DNA from: Akebia trifoliata
Lineage: Eukaryota > Streptophyta > Magnoliopsida > Ranunculales > Lardizabalaceae
Assembly (NCBI GenBank): GCA_017979445.1
Contig: CM030709.1
Span: 5,994,001 to 6,058,000, forward strand
Reading direction: 5' to 3'
DNA: 64,000 nucleotides
In this document: piece after piece, positions 52,555 to 62,353 of the stretch
Layout: the number at the start of each line of letters is the position of its first letter
How positions within the stretch are numbered: position 1 is the stretch's first letter
The notes under the pieces: model-generated
The model's input: only the letters and a program-made list of their open reading frames with translations
Databases searched by the model: none
What the model was told of the DNA's origin: nothing
Program-made: the position numbers and the translations under genes

Positions 52555-53537
52555 TAGAGGTGTCAACGGGTGCCCAATAACCCGATGTATCCAACACCGA
52601 TGAATTGGTTTTGGGTTCACTATAATAGACCCGATTAATTTTTGGATCGGTTATAGATAGTCATTTTAAGAATCCATTAAGAATTGGATATCCATTGGGT
52701 AAATGGGCACATAGTTTTTTAATTTTTTTTTAATTATTATTTAAGAAGGTCTTTATATTGGTTATTTAGTAATATAATCAATTAATAGTAATTACTAATT
52801 CTGTAGAGATATTTCAATATTCAGTATCTTCTTAAACAAGCAACTTAAATCCCAAGTCTCAACTTTTTCATATTCCCTTCTCTCCTTATCAAATTTCAAC
52901 TTTAAAGAATAACAAAACTACATTCACAAGCTAATAAGTTTGATTATTCTCATCTTTAATCATTTTAAAGATTAAAATATGTCATTTAAAGTACGAATGG
53001 TACAAACAAATAGAAGATTTGACTAATCTAATAAGTAAGAATTTCACCTTTAATAAGAGTCTTTGGGCTCACCTTGTGACATAAAAAAAATGAAAATTCT
53101 ATGAACTTAGAAAAAACCAATTTAAAAATATATATTTTTCACTATTGAATTTTTAAAAAGTCAAGTGGAAGTTTAATAGCCATCAATTCTCAAAACCTTG
53201 GATCAGGCCTAAAAAGAAATGTTTTTTGATTTTTTTTTTTCCGCACCGGGGGGGGGGGGGGGGATGATGAAAGCTAGAGGGTTGTCATGTTGGATTCTTA
53301 ATGCGGTAATCCATTTGAGCAAAACAACCCTTAATAATTAAGTCAGATTAATTTTTTTAATCTTATTGGGTACTCGATAGGTACCCAATGGGTATTAGGT
53401 ATTTGTTGGGTCGGTCTTGATTCCAAAGGTCTCATACCCGAAATTAAAATCGATCGGAATCAAAATTGATGTTTAAGTTTGAGTCCGATTTTAAGTATAC
53501 ATGGAACAGACACATACCCAACCCATTGACGCCCCTA
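52555..53537. mobile_element. hAT-type nonautonomous element
   Basis: 983 bp with ends TAGAGGTGTCAACGGGT and, inverted, ACCCATTGACGCCCCTA. Flanks TATTTGGG and CATTTGGG form a near-exact 8-bp duplication. Subterminal regions repeat ACCCGAT, TGGGTA and similar. A run of 16 G sits at 53248-53263. Confidence 0.82.
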
Positions 53538-54031
53538 CATTTGGGTGTCACATGGACTTGCAAGTTCATATAAATAGGTGATCTTGTTAGACAGAGCCTG
53601 ATCTCATTATATTATAGTATTATTGCAGACGCACATGTATCAAAAGGGCTTATTTGTATTTTAAAATGTTGATTAAAGGGTTCTTGAATATTACATAGCA
53701 AAAAAAGATACTTTTGTAACTTTTAAAACTAAACATAACGTGATTATATGAAATTTTTTTGCTCACATTGCTCGCATAATGTGTAATCACATGAGTCTGC
53801 ATGTATTGAATGCATCCCCAATTTATAAAAATACCATTATTAGGCTTGACATGGCATGCATTGAGAGTCTACGATTATAGATCATGGATTGCAATTTTTT
53901 GAATTTTTTTTACAAAAATGATCCTGACTATATTAAATTTAAATATAAAAGTGAAGGTACTTATGACCACTCAAATTTTGGTGTTGAACCACTTCTACTT
54001 CTCCTTTTATAATAATAAATATTTTCATAAA

Positions 54032-54034
<3 letters not shown>
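53538..54034. other. Intergenic sequence without recognisable genes
   Basis: Nothing recognised. It ends at the (TA)n tract where the second double-hairpin cluster begins. Confidence 0.45.
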
Positions 54035-54068
<34 letters not shown>

Positions 54069-54072
<4 letters not shown>

Positions 54073-54450
54073 CACGTTCCTAAGACTCATATTGAGACTC
54101 ACATTGCGACACACCGTTTTGTCTTATATGGGCAAAAATGTTTGGAATGAGCTGATTTTTTGTGAGGATGATCTCTGTGATGAGGGGATCATCCTGGCAA
54201 AAAATCATCCCATTCCAAAACTTCTAACCCCATCAAAATTGATTTACAAAAATTGGACGGTCTATAATTTTTCAACAAAAATTGGACGGTCTAGAAGTTT
54301 CATAATGAGCTGATTTTTGGCAAGGATGATCTCCTCACCATAGAGATCATCCTCACAAAAAATCAGCCCATTCCAAATATTTTTGCCCATATAAGACAAA
54401 ACGGTGTGTCGCAATGTGAGTCCCAATATGAGTCTTAGGAACGCTGTTCA
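54069..54450. mobile_element. Double-hairpin element, subfamily I
   Basis: Outer arms pair over about 85 bases, for example CATTGCGACACACCGTTTTG with its complement near 54395-54415. Flanked by (TA)17 at 54035-54068 and (TA)12 at 54451-54474. Internal hairpins use the stem GGATGATCTC. The inner linker TTGGACGGTCTA occurs twice. Confidence 0.88.
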
Positions 54451-54474
54451 TATATATATATATATATATATATA

Positions 54475-54882
54475 GGGTCAGGTTCAAGGGCCGTCTGAGA
54501 AACCGTCTAAGAAAACTTTCGACGGTAAATAAAATTTTAAAATATGGGTTAGAAATTTTGGATTGAGCTGATTTTTTGTGAGGATGATCTCTATGATGGG
54601 AAGATCATCCAAAAAAAAATCAGCTCAATCTGAAACTTCTAACCCCGTTAAAAGTGATTTAGAATGTGGACCGTCGATTTTTTACCACTTTTTATCACTA
54701 ATTTGTAAATCACTTTTGATGGATTTACAAGTTTCTGATTGAGCTGATTTTTTGTGAGGATGATCTTCTCATCATAGTGACCATCCTTGCAAAAAATCAG
54801 CTCAATCCAAAACCTCTAACCCTTATTTTGAAAAACGAAAGTTTTCTTAGACGGTTTCTCAGATGGCCCTTGAACCGCCCCC
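54475..54882. mobile_element. Double-hairpin element, subfamily II
   Basis: Outer arms AAGGGCCGTCTGAGAAACCG and the complement near 54850-54878. The core (GATTGAGCTGATTTTTTGTG, linker GTGGACCGTCGATTTTTTAC) is that of subfamily V, but the outer arms are unrelated to V. Confidence 0.88.
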
Positions 54883-54908
54883 ATATATATATAACTATAT
54901 ATATATAT

Positions 54909-55275
54909 GGGAAATGTTCAGCAACAAACATTTTGGCAAAACATTTTTCAAAACATGGGTTAGAAGTTTTGGAATGGGCTGATTTTTGGTGAGGATGATC
55001 TCCACGGTGAGGAGATCATCGTCACCAAAAATCAGCCCATTCCAAAACTTTTAACCCCATCAAAAATGGTTTACAAGAAATGAACGGTCCACGATTTTTC
55101 AACTTGTAAACTGGGGCTAGAACTTTTGGAATGGGCTGATTTTTGGTGAGGATGATCTCCTCACCGTAGAGATCATCCTCACCAAAAATCAGCCCATTCC
55201 AAAATCTCTAACCCATGTTTTGAAAAATGTTTTGCCTAAATGTTTGTCAAAATGTTTGTTGCTGAACGGACCCTC
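54909..55275. mobile_element. Double-hairpin element, subfamily III (copy a)
   Basis: Ends GGGAAATGTTCAGCAAC and GTTGCTGAACGGACCCTC. Linker variant with TTTACAAGAAATGAACGGTC, shared with copy b only. Confidence 0.9.
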
Positions 55276-55289
55276 TATATATATATATA

Positions 55290-55670
55290 GGGTCAGGTTC
55301 AAAGGACAACCATTTCAACACACATATAGACAACGTGTTTTGTCTTATATGGGCAAAAATGTTTGGAATGGACTGATTTTTTGTGAGGATGATCTCTGTG
55401 ATGAGGGGATCATCTTGGCAAAAAATCATCCCATTCCAAAACTTGTAACCCCATCAAAATTGATTTACAAAAATTGGACGGTCTATAATTTTTCAACAAA
55501 AATTGGACGGTCTAGAAGTTTCATAATGAGCTGATTTTTGGCAAGGATGATCTCCTCATCACAGAGATCATCCTCACAAAAAATCAGTCCATTCCAAACA
55601 TTTTTGCCCATATAAGACAAAACACGTTGTCTATATGTGTGTTGAAATGGTTGTCCTTTGAACCTGACCC
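55290..55670. mobile_element. Double-hairpin element, subfamily IV (copy a)
   Basis: Outer arms GGTTCAAAGGACAACCATTT and the exact complement at the other end; about 85 outer bases pair almost perfectly. It has one more T (GAAGTTTCAT) than copies b and c (GAAGTTCAT). Confidence 0.9.
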
Positions 55671-55685
55671 ATATATATATATATA

Positions 55686-56095
55686 GGGGGCGGTTCAAGG
55701 GCCATATGTAAAAACATATGAAAAAACAATGGTTTTTCAAAATAAGGATTACAGGTTTTGGATTGAGCTGATTTTTTGCAAGGATGGTCACTATGATGAA
55801 AAGATCGTCCTCACAAAAAATCAGCTCAATCAGAAATTTATAAATCCATCAAAAGTGATTTACAAATTAGTGACAAAAATTAGCAAAAAAGCGACGGTCC
55901 ACATTCAAAATCACTTTTAATGGGGTTAGAAGTTTCAGATTGGACTGATTTTTTTTTTCGGATGATCTTCCCATCATAGAGATCATCCTCACAAAAAATC
56001 AGCTCAATCCGAAATTTCTAACCCATATTTTAAAATTTTATTAATGTTACATTGTTTTTACATATGTTTTCTCATATGGCCCTTGAACCTGACCC
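55686..56095. mobile_element. Double-hairpin element, subfamily V (copy a)
   Basis: Outer arms GGTTCAAGGGCCATATG and CATATGGCCCTTGAACC. Same core as the copies at 27027 and 27821 in the first cluster. Confidence 0.9.
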
Positions 56096-56121
56096 ATATA
56101 TATATATATATATATATATAT

Positions 56122-56488
56122 GGGAAATGTTCAGCAACAAACATTTTGGCAAAACATTTTTCAAAACATGGGTTAGAGGTTTTGGAATGGGCTGATTTTT
56201 GGTGAGGATGATCTATATGATGAGGAGATCATCATCACCAAAAATCAGCCCATTCCAAAACTTTTAACCCCATCAAAAATGGTTTACAAGAAATGAACGG
56301 TCCACGATTTTTCAACTTGTAAACTGGGGCTAGAACTTTTGGAATGGGCTGATTTTTGGTGAGGATGATCTCCTCACCGTAGAGATCATCCTCACCAAAA
56401 ATCAGCCCATTCCAAAATCTCTAACCCATGTTTTGAAAAATGTTTTGCCTAAATGTTTGTCAAAATGTTTGTTGCTGAACGGACCCTC
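56122..56488. mobile_element. Double-hairpin element, subfamily III (copy b)
   Basis: A hybrid: left half like copies c and d (GATCTATATGATGAGGAG), linker and right half like copy a (TTTACAAGAAATGAACGG). This suggests recombination between blocks. Confidence 0.88.
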
Positions 56489-56502
56489 TATATATATATA
56501 TA

Positions 56503-56882
56503 GGGTCAGGTTCAAAGGACAACCATTTCAACACACATATAGACAACGTGTTTTGTCTTATATGGGCAAAAATGTTTGGAATGGACTGATTTTTTGTGAG
56601 GATGATCTCTGTGATGAGGGGATCATCTTGGCAAAAAATCATCCCATTCCAAAACTTGTAACCCCATCAAAATTGATTTACAAAAATTGGACGGTCTATA
56701 ATTTTTCAACAAAAATTGGACGGTCTAGAAGTTCATAATGAGCTGATTTTTGGCAAGGATGATCTCCTCATCACAGAGATCATCCTCACAAAAAATCAGT
56801 CCATTCCAAACATTTTTGCCCATATAAGACAAAACACGTTGTCTATATGTGTGTTGAAATGGTTGTCCTTTGAACCTGACCC
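56503..56882. mobile_element. Double-hairpin element, subfamily IV (copy b)
   Basis: Identical by eye to copy c at 57712-58091. Confidence 0.9.
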
Positions 56883-56895
56883 ATATATATATATA

Positions 56896-57305
56896 GGGGG
56901 CGGTTCAAGGGCCATATGTAAAAACATATGAAAAAACAATGGTTTTTCAAAATAAGGATTACAGGTTTTGGATTGAGCTGATTTTTTGCAAGGATGGTCA
57001 CTATGATGAAAAGATCGTCCTCACAAAAAATCAGCTCAATCAGAAATTTATAAATCCATCAAAAGTGATTTACAAATTAGTGACAAAAATTAGCAAAAAA
57101 GCGACGGTCCACATTCAAAATCACTTTTAATGGGGTTAGAAGTTTCAGATTGGACTGATTTTTTTTTTCGGATGATCTTCCCATCATAGAGATCATCCTC
57201 ACAAAAAATCAGCTCAATCCGAAATTTCTAACCCATATTTTAAAATTTTATTAATGTTACATTGTTTTTACATATGTTTTCTCATATGGCCCTTGAACCT
57301 GACCC
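56896..57305. mobile_element. Double-hairpin element, subfamily V (copy b)
   Basis: Identical by eye to copy c at 58105-58514 and to copy a at 55686. Confidence 0.9.
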
Positions 57306-57331
57306 ATATATATATATATATATATATATAT

Positions 57332-57697
57332 GGGAAATGTTCAGCAACAAACATTTTGGCAAAACATTTTTCAAAACATGGGTTAGAGGTTTTGGAATGG
57401 GCTGATTTTTGGTGAGGATGATCTATATGATGAGGAGATCATCATCACCAAAAATCAGCCCATTCCAAAACTTCTAACCCCATCAAAAATGATTTACAAA
57501 AATGGACGGTCCACGATTTTTCAACCTGTAAACTGGGGCTAAAAGTTTTGGAATGGGCTGAAGTTTGGTGAGGATGATCTTCTCACCGTAGAGATCATTC
57601 TCACCAAAATTCAGCCCATTCCAAAACCTCTAACCTATGTTTTGAAAAATGTTTTGCCTAAATGTTTGTCAAAATGTTTGTTGCTGAACGGACCCTC
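57332..57697. mobile_element. Double-hairpin element, subfamily III (copy c)
   Basis: Linker GATTTACAAAAATGGACGG and the second hairpin variant GGGCTGAAGTTTGGTGAGG, both shared with copy d. Confidence 0.9.
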
Positions 57698-57711
57698 TAT
57701 ATATATATATA

Positions 57712-58091
57712 GGGTCAGGTTCAAAGGACAACCATTTCAACACACATATAGACAACGTGTTTTGTCTTATATGGGCAAAAATGTTTGGAATGGACTGATT
57801 TTTTGTGAGGATGATCTCTGTGATGAGGGGATCATCTTGGCAAAAAATCATCCCATTCCAAAACTTGTAACCCCATCAAAATTGATTTACAAAAATTGGA
57901 CGGTCTATAATTTTTCAACAAAAATTGGACGGTCTAGAAGTTCATAATGAGCTGATTTTTGGCAAGGATGATCTCCTCATCACAGAGATCATCCTCACAA
58001 AAAATCAGTCCATTCCAAACATTTTTGCCCATATAAGACAAAACACGTTGTCTATATGTGTGTTGAAATGGTTGTCCTTTGAACCTGACCC
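57712..58091. mobile_element. Double-hairpin element, subfamily IV (copy c)
   Basis: Identical by eye to copy b. Flanked by (TA)7 and (TA)6 tracts. Confidence 0.9.
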
Positions 58092-58104
58092 ATATATATA
58101 TATA

Positions 58105-58514
58105 GGGGGCGGTTCAAGGGCCATATGTAAAAACATATGAAAAAACAATGGTTTTTCAAAATAAGGATTACAGGTTTTGGATTGAGCTGATTTTTTGCAA
58201 GGATGGTCACTATGATGAAAAGATCGTCCTCACAAAAAATCAGCTCAATCAGAAATTTATAAATCCATCAAAAGTGATTTACAAATTAGTGACAAAAATT
58301 AGCAAAAAAGCGACGGTCCACATTCAAAATCACTTTTAATGGGGTTAGAAGTTTCAGATTGGACTGATTTTTTTTTTCGGATGATCTTCCCATCATAGAG
58401 ATCATCCTCACAAAAAATCAGCTCAATCCGAAATTTCTAACCCATATTTTAAAATTTTATTAATGTTACATTGTTTTTACATATGTTTTCTCATATGGCC
58501 CTTGAACCTGACCC
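58105..58514. mobile_element. Double-hairpin element, subfamily V (copy c)
   Basis: Last V copy; identical by eye to copy b. Followed by (TA)13 at 58515-58540. Confidence 0.9.
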
Positions 58515-58540
58515 ATATATATATATATATATATATATAT

Positions 58541-58905
58541 GGGAAATGTTCAGCAACAAACATTTTGGCAAAACATTTTTCAAAACATGGGTTAGAGGTT
58601 TTGGAATGGGCTGATTTTTGGTGAGGATGATCTATATGATGAGGAGATCATCATCACCAAAAATCAGCCCATTCCAAAACTTCTAACCCCATCAAAAATG
58701 ATTTACAAAAATGGACGGTCCACGATTTTTCAACCTGTAAACTGGGGCTAAAAGTTTTGGAATGGGCTGAAGTTTGGTGAGGATGATCTTCTCACCGTAG
58801 AGATCATTCTCACCAAAATTCAGCCCATTCCAAAACCTCTAACCTATGTTTTGAAAAATGTTTTGCCAAAATATTTGTCAAAATGTTTGTTGCTGAACAT
58901 TTCCC
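58541..58905. mobile_element. Double-hairpin element, subfamily III (copy d)
   Basis: Its right end reads GTTGCTGAACATTTCCC, the exact complement of the left end GGGAAATGTTCAGCAAC. The other III copies in this cluster end in CGGACCCTC. This may be the unaltered terminus. Followed by (TA)n to 58922. Confidence 0.9.
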
Positions 58906-59339
58906 TATATATATATATATATCGAAGGAATGTAATCCCATCAAAATTTATCAGATTGTTATTGGATCAGATTTGGATCAAAGGAAGTGATCAAATACAA
59001 ATAGTAAAGTTAAAGGAACCATGAAAATGAAGTAAAAGATCTCATAATTTACATTCTTCTACACTCAATCTAGTAATTGTAGGGAAATAGGTGGAAGCAC
59101 CAGTGTTGAACCAAAGACCTGTTTGAATAGAAGTATTTGAGAAGGAAAGAAAAAAAAAAAACATTCATAAAATATCAAAAAAAATTCTAGAATAAAAATG
59201 GTATAATGCAAATGGGCACTAAACCCATGAAATATAATATAATCACAAACTATTATAATATTAACATTTTTTTTTTGAAACGTTTGAATTCATCTACCCC
59301 ATTAGTTTAAAATTAATTTCAAGCTTCCTACAGTTAAAA

Positions 59340-59473
59340 CCCCTATACGTATCCAAGATGAAATTAAAACACTTGTCAAACAAATTTACCTTAAATAATT
59401 AAAAAGCCCCTATACGTATCCAAGATGAAATTAAAACACTTGTCAAACAAATTTACCTTAAATAATTAAAAAG
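59340..59473. repeat. 67-bp exact tandem duplication
   Basis: Two adjacent copies (59340-59406, 59407-59473) of a segment starting CCCCTATACGTATCCAAG and ending TTAAATAATTAAAAAG, identical by eye. Confidence 0.92.
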
Positions 59474-59574
59474 CCCCGATAGACAAACAAACAAAAAAAC
59501 AGACTAGAGCAGACCAAGCCTAGATCACAATCCCCACATTATTTTAGTATGTTTAGGTAGAAAAATCCGGGAGC

Positions 59575-60300
59575 ACAAAGACTCGAGTTTAGTCCCACAT
59601 CAGACACTCATTGGCTTGTCTCTCTCCTTATTTCCTGAGCCTCTCCACTCATCATCGATTGGTTTTGTGTAGGACTCCAAATTTATCATGGTATCAGAGC
59701 ATAACTTTCTCTCCTCCACGTCACCCAGTTCATATCTCCACATACTTTGGCTTAATCTGGCCCACATGTATCGGAGAGTGTTGAGTTTAGTCCCACATCA
59801 AACACTCATTGGCTTGTCTCTCTCCTTATAAGCTTCGGGGCCTCTCCACTCATCTTTGATTGATTTTGAGTAGGACCCCAAATTTCTCATGGTATCAAAG
59901 TATAACTTTCTCTCCTCCACGTCACCTAATTCATATTTTCACGTGCTTTGGTATAGTCCAGCCCACACGTGTCGGGGTGTGTTTAGTCTCACAACAGACA
60001 CTCATTGCCTTGTCTCTCTCCTTATAAGTTCTTGGGCCTCTCTACTCTTCGCTAATTGATTTTGAGTTGGACCCTTAAATTTATGATGGTATCAAAGCGG
60101 GCCTTTCTCTCCTCCATGTCACTCAGTTCATATGTTCACATGCTTTGGCCCAATCCTGTTCACATTGGGGGGGGGTATGTCGAGTTTAGTCCCGCATCGG
60201 ACACTCATTGACTTGTTTTTCTCCTTATAAGCTCCTAGGCCTCTCCACTCATCTTGCCAATTGGTTTTGAGTTAGATCCCCAAATTTATCGATGACACAA
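59575..60300 (+). mobile_element. Tandem TRIM-like LTR / primer-binding-site array
   Basis: Four diverged units of about 200 bp. Each has GAGTTTAGTCCCACATC near its start, CTCTCTCCTTATAAG-CTC as a TATA-like stretch, and CCTCTCCACTCATC. The first three then carry TGGTATCAGAGC (59689-59700) or TGGTATCAAAG (59890, 60087), the initiator-Met tRNA primer-binding site of plant LTR retrotransposons; the fourth has lost it. Small size and the absence of coding sequence fit a TRIM element that expanded by recombination between LTRs. Confidence 0.75.
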
Positions 60301-60539
60301 AAGAGATTATTGAAACCAAGATGTTAAATCTCATCTCGAGGCAATGTCTTACCCTGCTACACTTGCATGCACTTACGACAGTCGTGACCCATTCTTATAA
60401 AAATCATCTTATGGGGCTTTTGTCCGGAACAAGAATAGCGATTGGATCTGTAATGAAAACAGGACAAAAGAAATCACAGACTTTAAAGAAAGTCGAAAAG
60501 GTGTTTTGAGAGTACCATTGCAGTCTTAATTGGCAAGCC
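60301..60539. other. Short intergenic stretch
   Basis: One open frame of 62 codons (60321-60509) without known motifs; probably chance. Confidence 0.35.
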
Positions 60540-60870
60540 TACAAAGAACTGTGGGTAAGAGAAAGATTTGATAGATAATGGGAGAGATGTAAGGAGCCCA
60601 TCTCAAAGGAACCGTGAGAGAGTAAAAAGGAAACATTGTAGAGGCAATGAGAGAACAAATGAAAGAAAATTAAGCACAAAAGAAGTGTGAAAGAGGAAAA
60701 TTGCAGAAAGAAATAGTGATCAAATGCTATAAAATGAGGAGAGTATAAAAAAGGAAAATGTTGAGATAGAGAGAATGATTGTGAAGGAGAATATGAGAGA
60801 ATGTAAGAAAACAACCTCAAATGAACTTTGTGAGAAGAAAACAAGATAGAACAATCATTGCCCAAGAGGA
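60540..60870. repeat. Purine-rich tract (G/A on the plus strand)
   Basis: About 330 bases in which the plus strand is overwhelmingly A and G, with many GAGA, GAAAG and AGAGAG words and few long pyrimidine runs. It creates an artificial Ser/Phe/Leu-rich minus-strand frame. Not a simple microsatellite. Confidence 0.6.
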
Positions 60871-61298
60871 AAAAATAAAATTTTTCACTTGGAATGCCTT
60901 AAAAGTTCCAATTAAGTTGGCTCCCTCAAACACCCAACTTGGTCTCTATATCACTTGATAAGTTTAGCCCCTAAAGGTTCTGATTCTTTCTCTACAAAGC
61001 AAATACTCTTTCATGGGAAAGCACAAGATCACTGGGGTTGTTCACTTAGACCGAAAAATAAGAAAAAAATGTGACATATTACGAAGAGGAGGTCTAATAC
61101 TTCTCCCGAAAACCTAAAACGATGAGGTTGTTCAGGGGAAAAGACACTAGAACTCAAAAAAAAACTTCTCGTCTATGTGATGTTCATAGGAGGAGGGATA
61201 CCTAATTCCATTTAGAGATCAAAACATATTTATTTTAAGTTCAGAAACATAATTGGTGTCGCATATATTTGTTCGAACTATGAATTTATTCTTTGATC
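60871..61298. other. Intergenic sequence without recognisable genes
   Basis: No gene or clear element seen. Confidence 0.4.
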
Positions 61299-61780
61299 CA
61301 TGGTTTAAAATCTCATCTCAATTCACTGTTTCGATTATTTTTTTTAAATTGAAACATTCGATACATTAATTTAAGGATTTAAAAGAAGTCTTTCATAGAA
61401 GAATGTGGTCAAGGGGAATGTAATCAGTTTTAAAATACGGAGTGTCTAAAAAATCTATCAAAACAGGGGTTGTATTTAAAATAACTTGGTCTTTTAGAGG
61501 AGACCAAGGTCAAGGGCACATCATCGTTTAGAAGAAGAAGAAGAATTAGACCAAATCTACGAGTATCTCTCTCTCTTCTAGCAACTCGTGCATAAAAAGA
61601 TCTGTCTTCGTCTCTTTTGTTTTTTTCCTTCTTCTCCTCTCCTTCCCTCTCCCTTTCCTTCTTCATTTACTCTGATTTTAGAGAGAAATCACCGAAACAT
61701 CAAATATTTCATCTTGGGATGTTGGAAAATCGAAATATTTCGTACGAAACAATACGAACGAAACGAAATTTTAAACCATG
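61299..61780. mobile_element. Possible inverted-repeat element
   Basis: CCATGGTTTAAAATCTC near 61300 and GAAATTTTAAACCATG near 61764 are complementary and point inwards. Near the right end, GAAATATTTCGTACGAAAC is a further short palindrome. No target duplication found. Confidence 0.4.
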
Positions 61781-61839
61781 CTGGCATCATGTATATAAAA
61801 ATTGGTGCGGGTCCAAGAGTCAATAGAGTAGCCAAACAA

Positions 61840-62005
61840 AATAACCAACATATTTTGTCCTATATAAGCTAGAAGTTTGGATATTAGCTGATTTTTTGCG
61901 AGGATGATCTCAAAAAAAAAAAAAAAAGCAAAAAAAACTCATTCCGAAACTTCTAATCCTATCAAAAGTGATTTACAAATTTATGGGAAAAATTGACGGG
62001 GTTCA
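61840..62005. mobile_element. Half of a double-hairpin element (degenerate)
   Basis: It contains TATTTTGTCCTATATAAGC (as in subfamily I/IV arms), GATTTTTTGCGAGGATGAT, an A-run, ACTTCTAATCCTATCAAAAG and the beginning of the linker (AAAAATTGACGG). Only the left half remains and (TA)n flanks are gone. It lies about 350 bp beyond the receptor-kinase stop codon. Confidence 0.7.
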
Positions 62006-62353
62006 GATCACTATGACCCAACCACCTGACTTCGCGTAGAAATGGCTTATAAGGAAGTCTCTAAACTTGTGTTATGCACATCACTTGAAATACCAAGTTA
62101 TGAGAAGAGAAAATGTCGTAAAAGTTCTCACAAGAAAGATCTCATCCTTCAAAGAAAGATAATCACAGCAAACTGATATAAACACATTAAAAAACACAGC
62201 CAACAGCAATAAACAAATTACTCTAAATTATAAAGATGTGTATGTAACAAGATGATAGTTATGGATCAGATGTACTGTCTGTATCGAAGAGCTAAGATAA
62301 CACAGTTGGCATACTAAGTGAGTAGCTTCAGAGAAACAATCTTCACCTTCAAT
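62006..62353 (-). other. 3' flank of the receptor-kinase gene
   Basis: Probable 3'UTR and downstream sequence of the minus-strand gene ending at 62354. No further feature seen. Confidence 0.45.

Larger units (their letters stand above)
54035..58922. repeat. Tandem array of (TA)n-separated double-hairpin elements
   Basis: Twelve complete elements in unbroken succession, each separated by a (TA)n tract: I (54069), II (54475), III (54909), IV (55290), V (55686), III (56122), IV (56503), V (56896), III (57332), IV (57712), V (58105) and III (58541). The III-IV-V block is repeated three times with a period of about 1209-1213 bp and closes with a fourth III. Open frames in both strands (60-104 codons) recur at this period but only translate the palindromes. 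Confidence 0.95.

Noticed and set aside
54121..58339. Recurring open reading frames of 60-104 codons on both strands with near-identical products
   Set aside because: They translate the arms and linkers of the foldback elements. The same frames appear on opposite strands because the DNA is palindromic. There is no start context, no domain, and the periodicity equals the repeat period.
54035..58922. CRISPR-like array
   Set aside because: Repeats with spacers at first sight, but units are 340-410 bp, separated by TA runs, in plant nuclear DNA, with no unique spacers.
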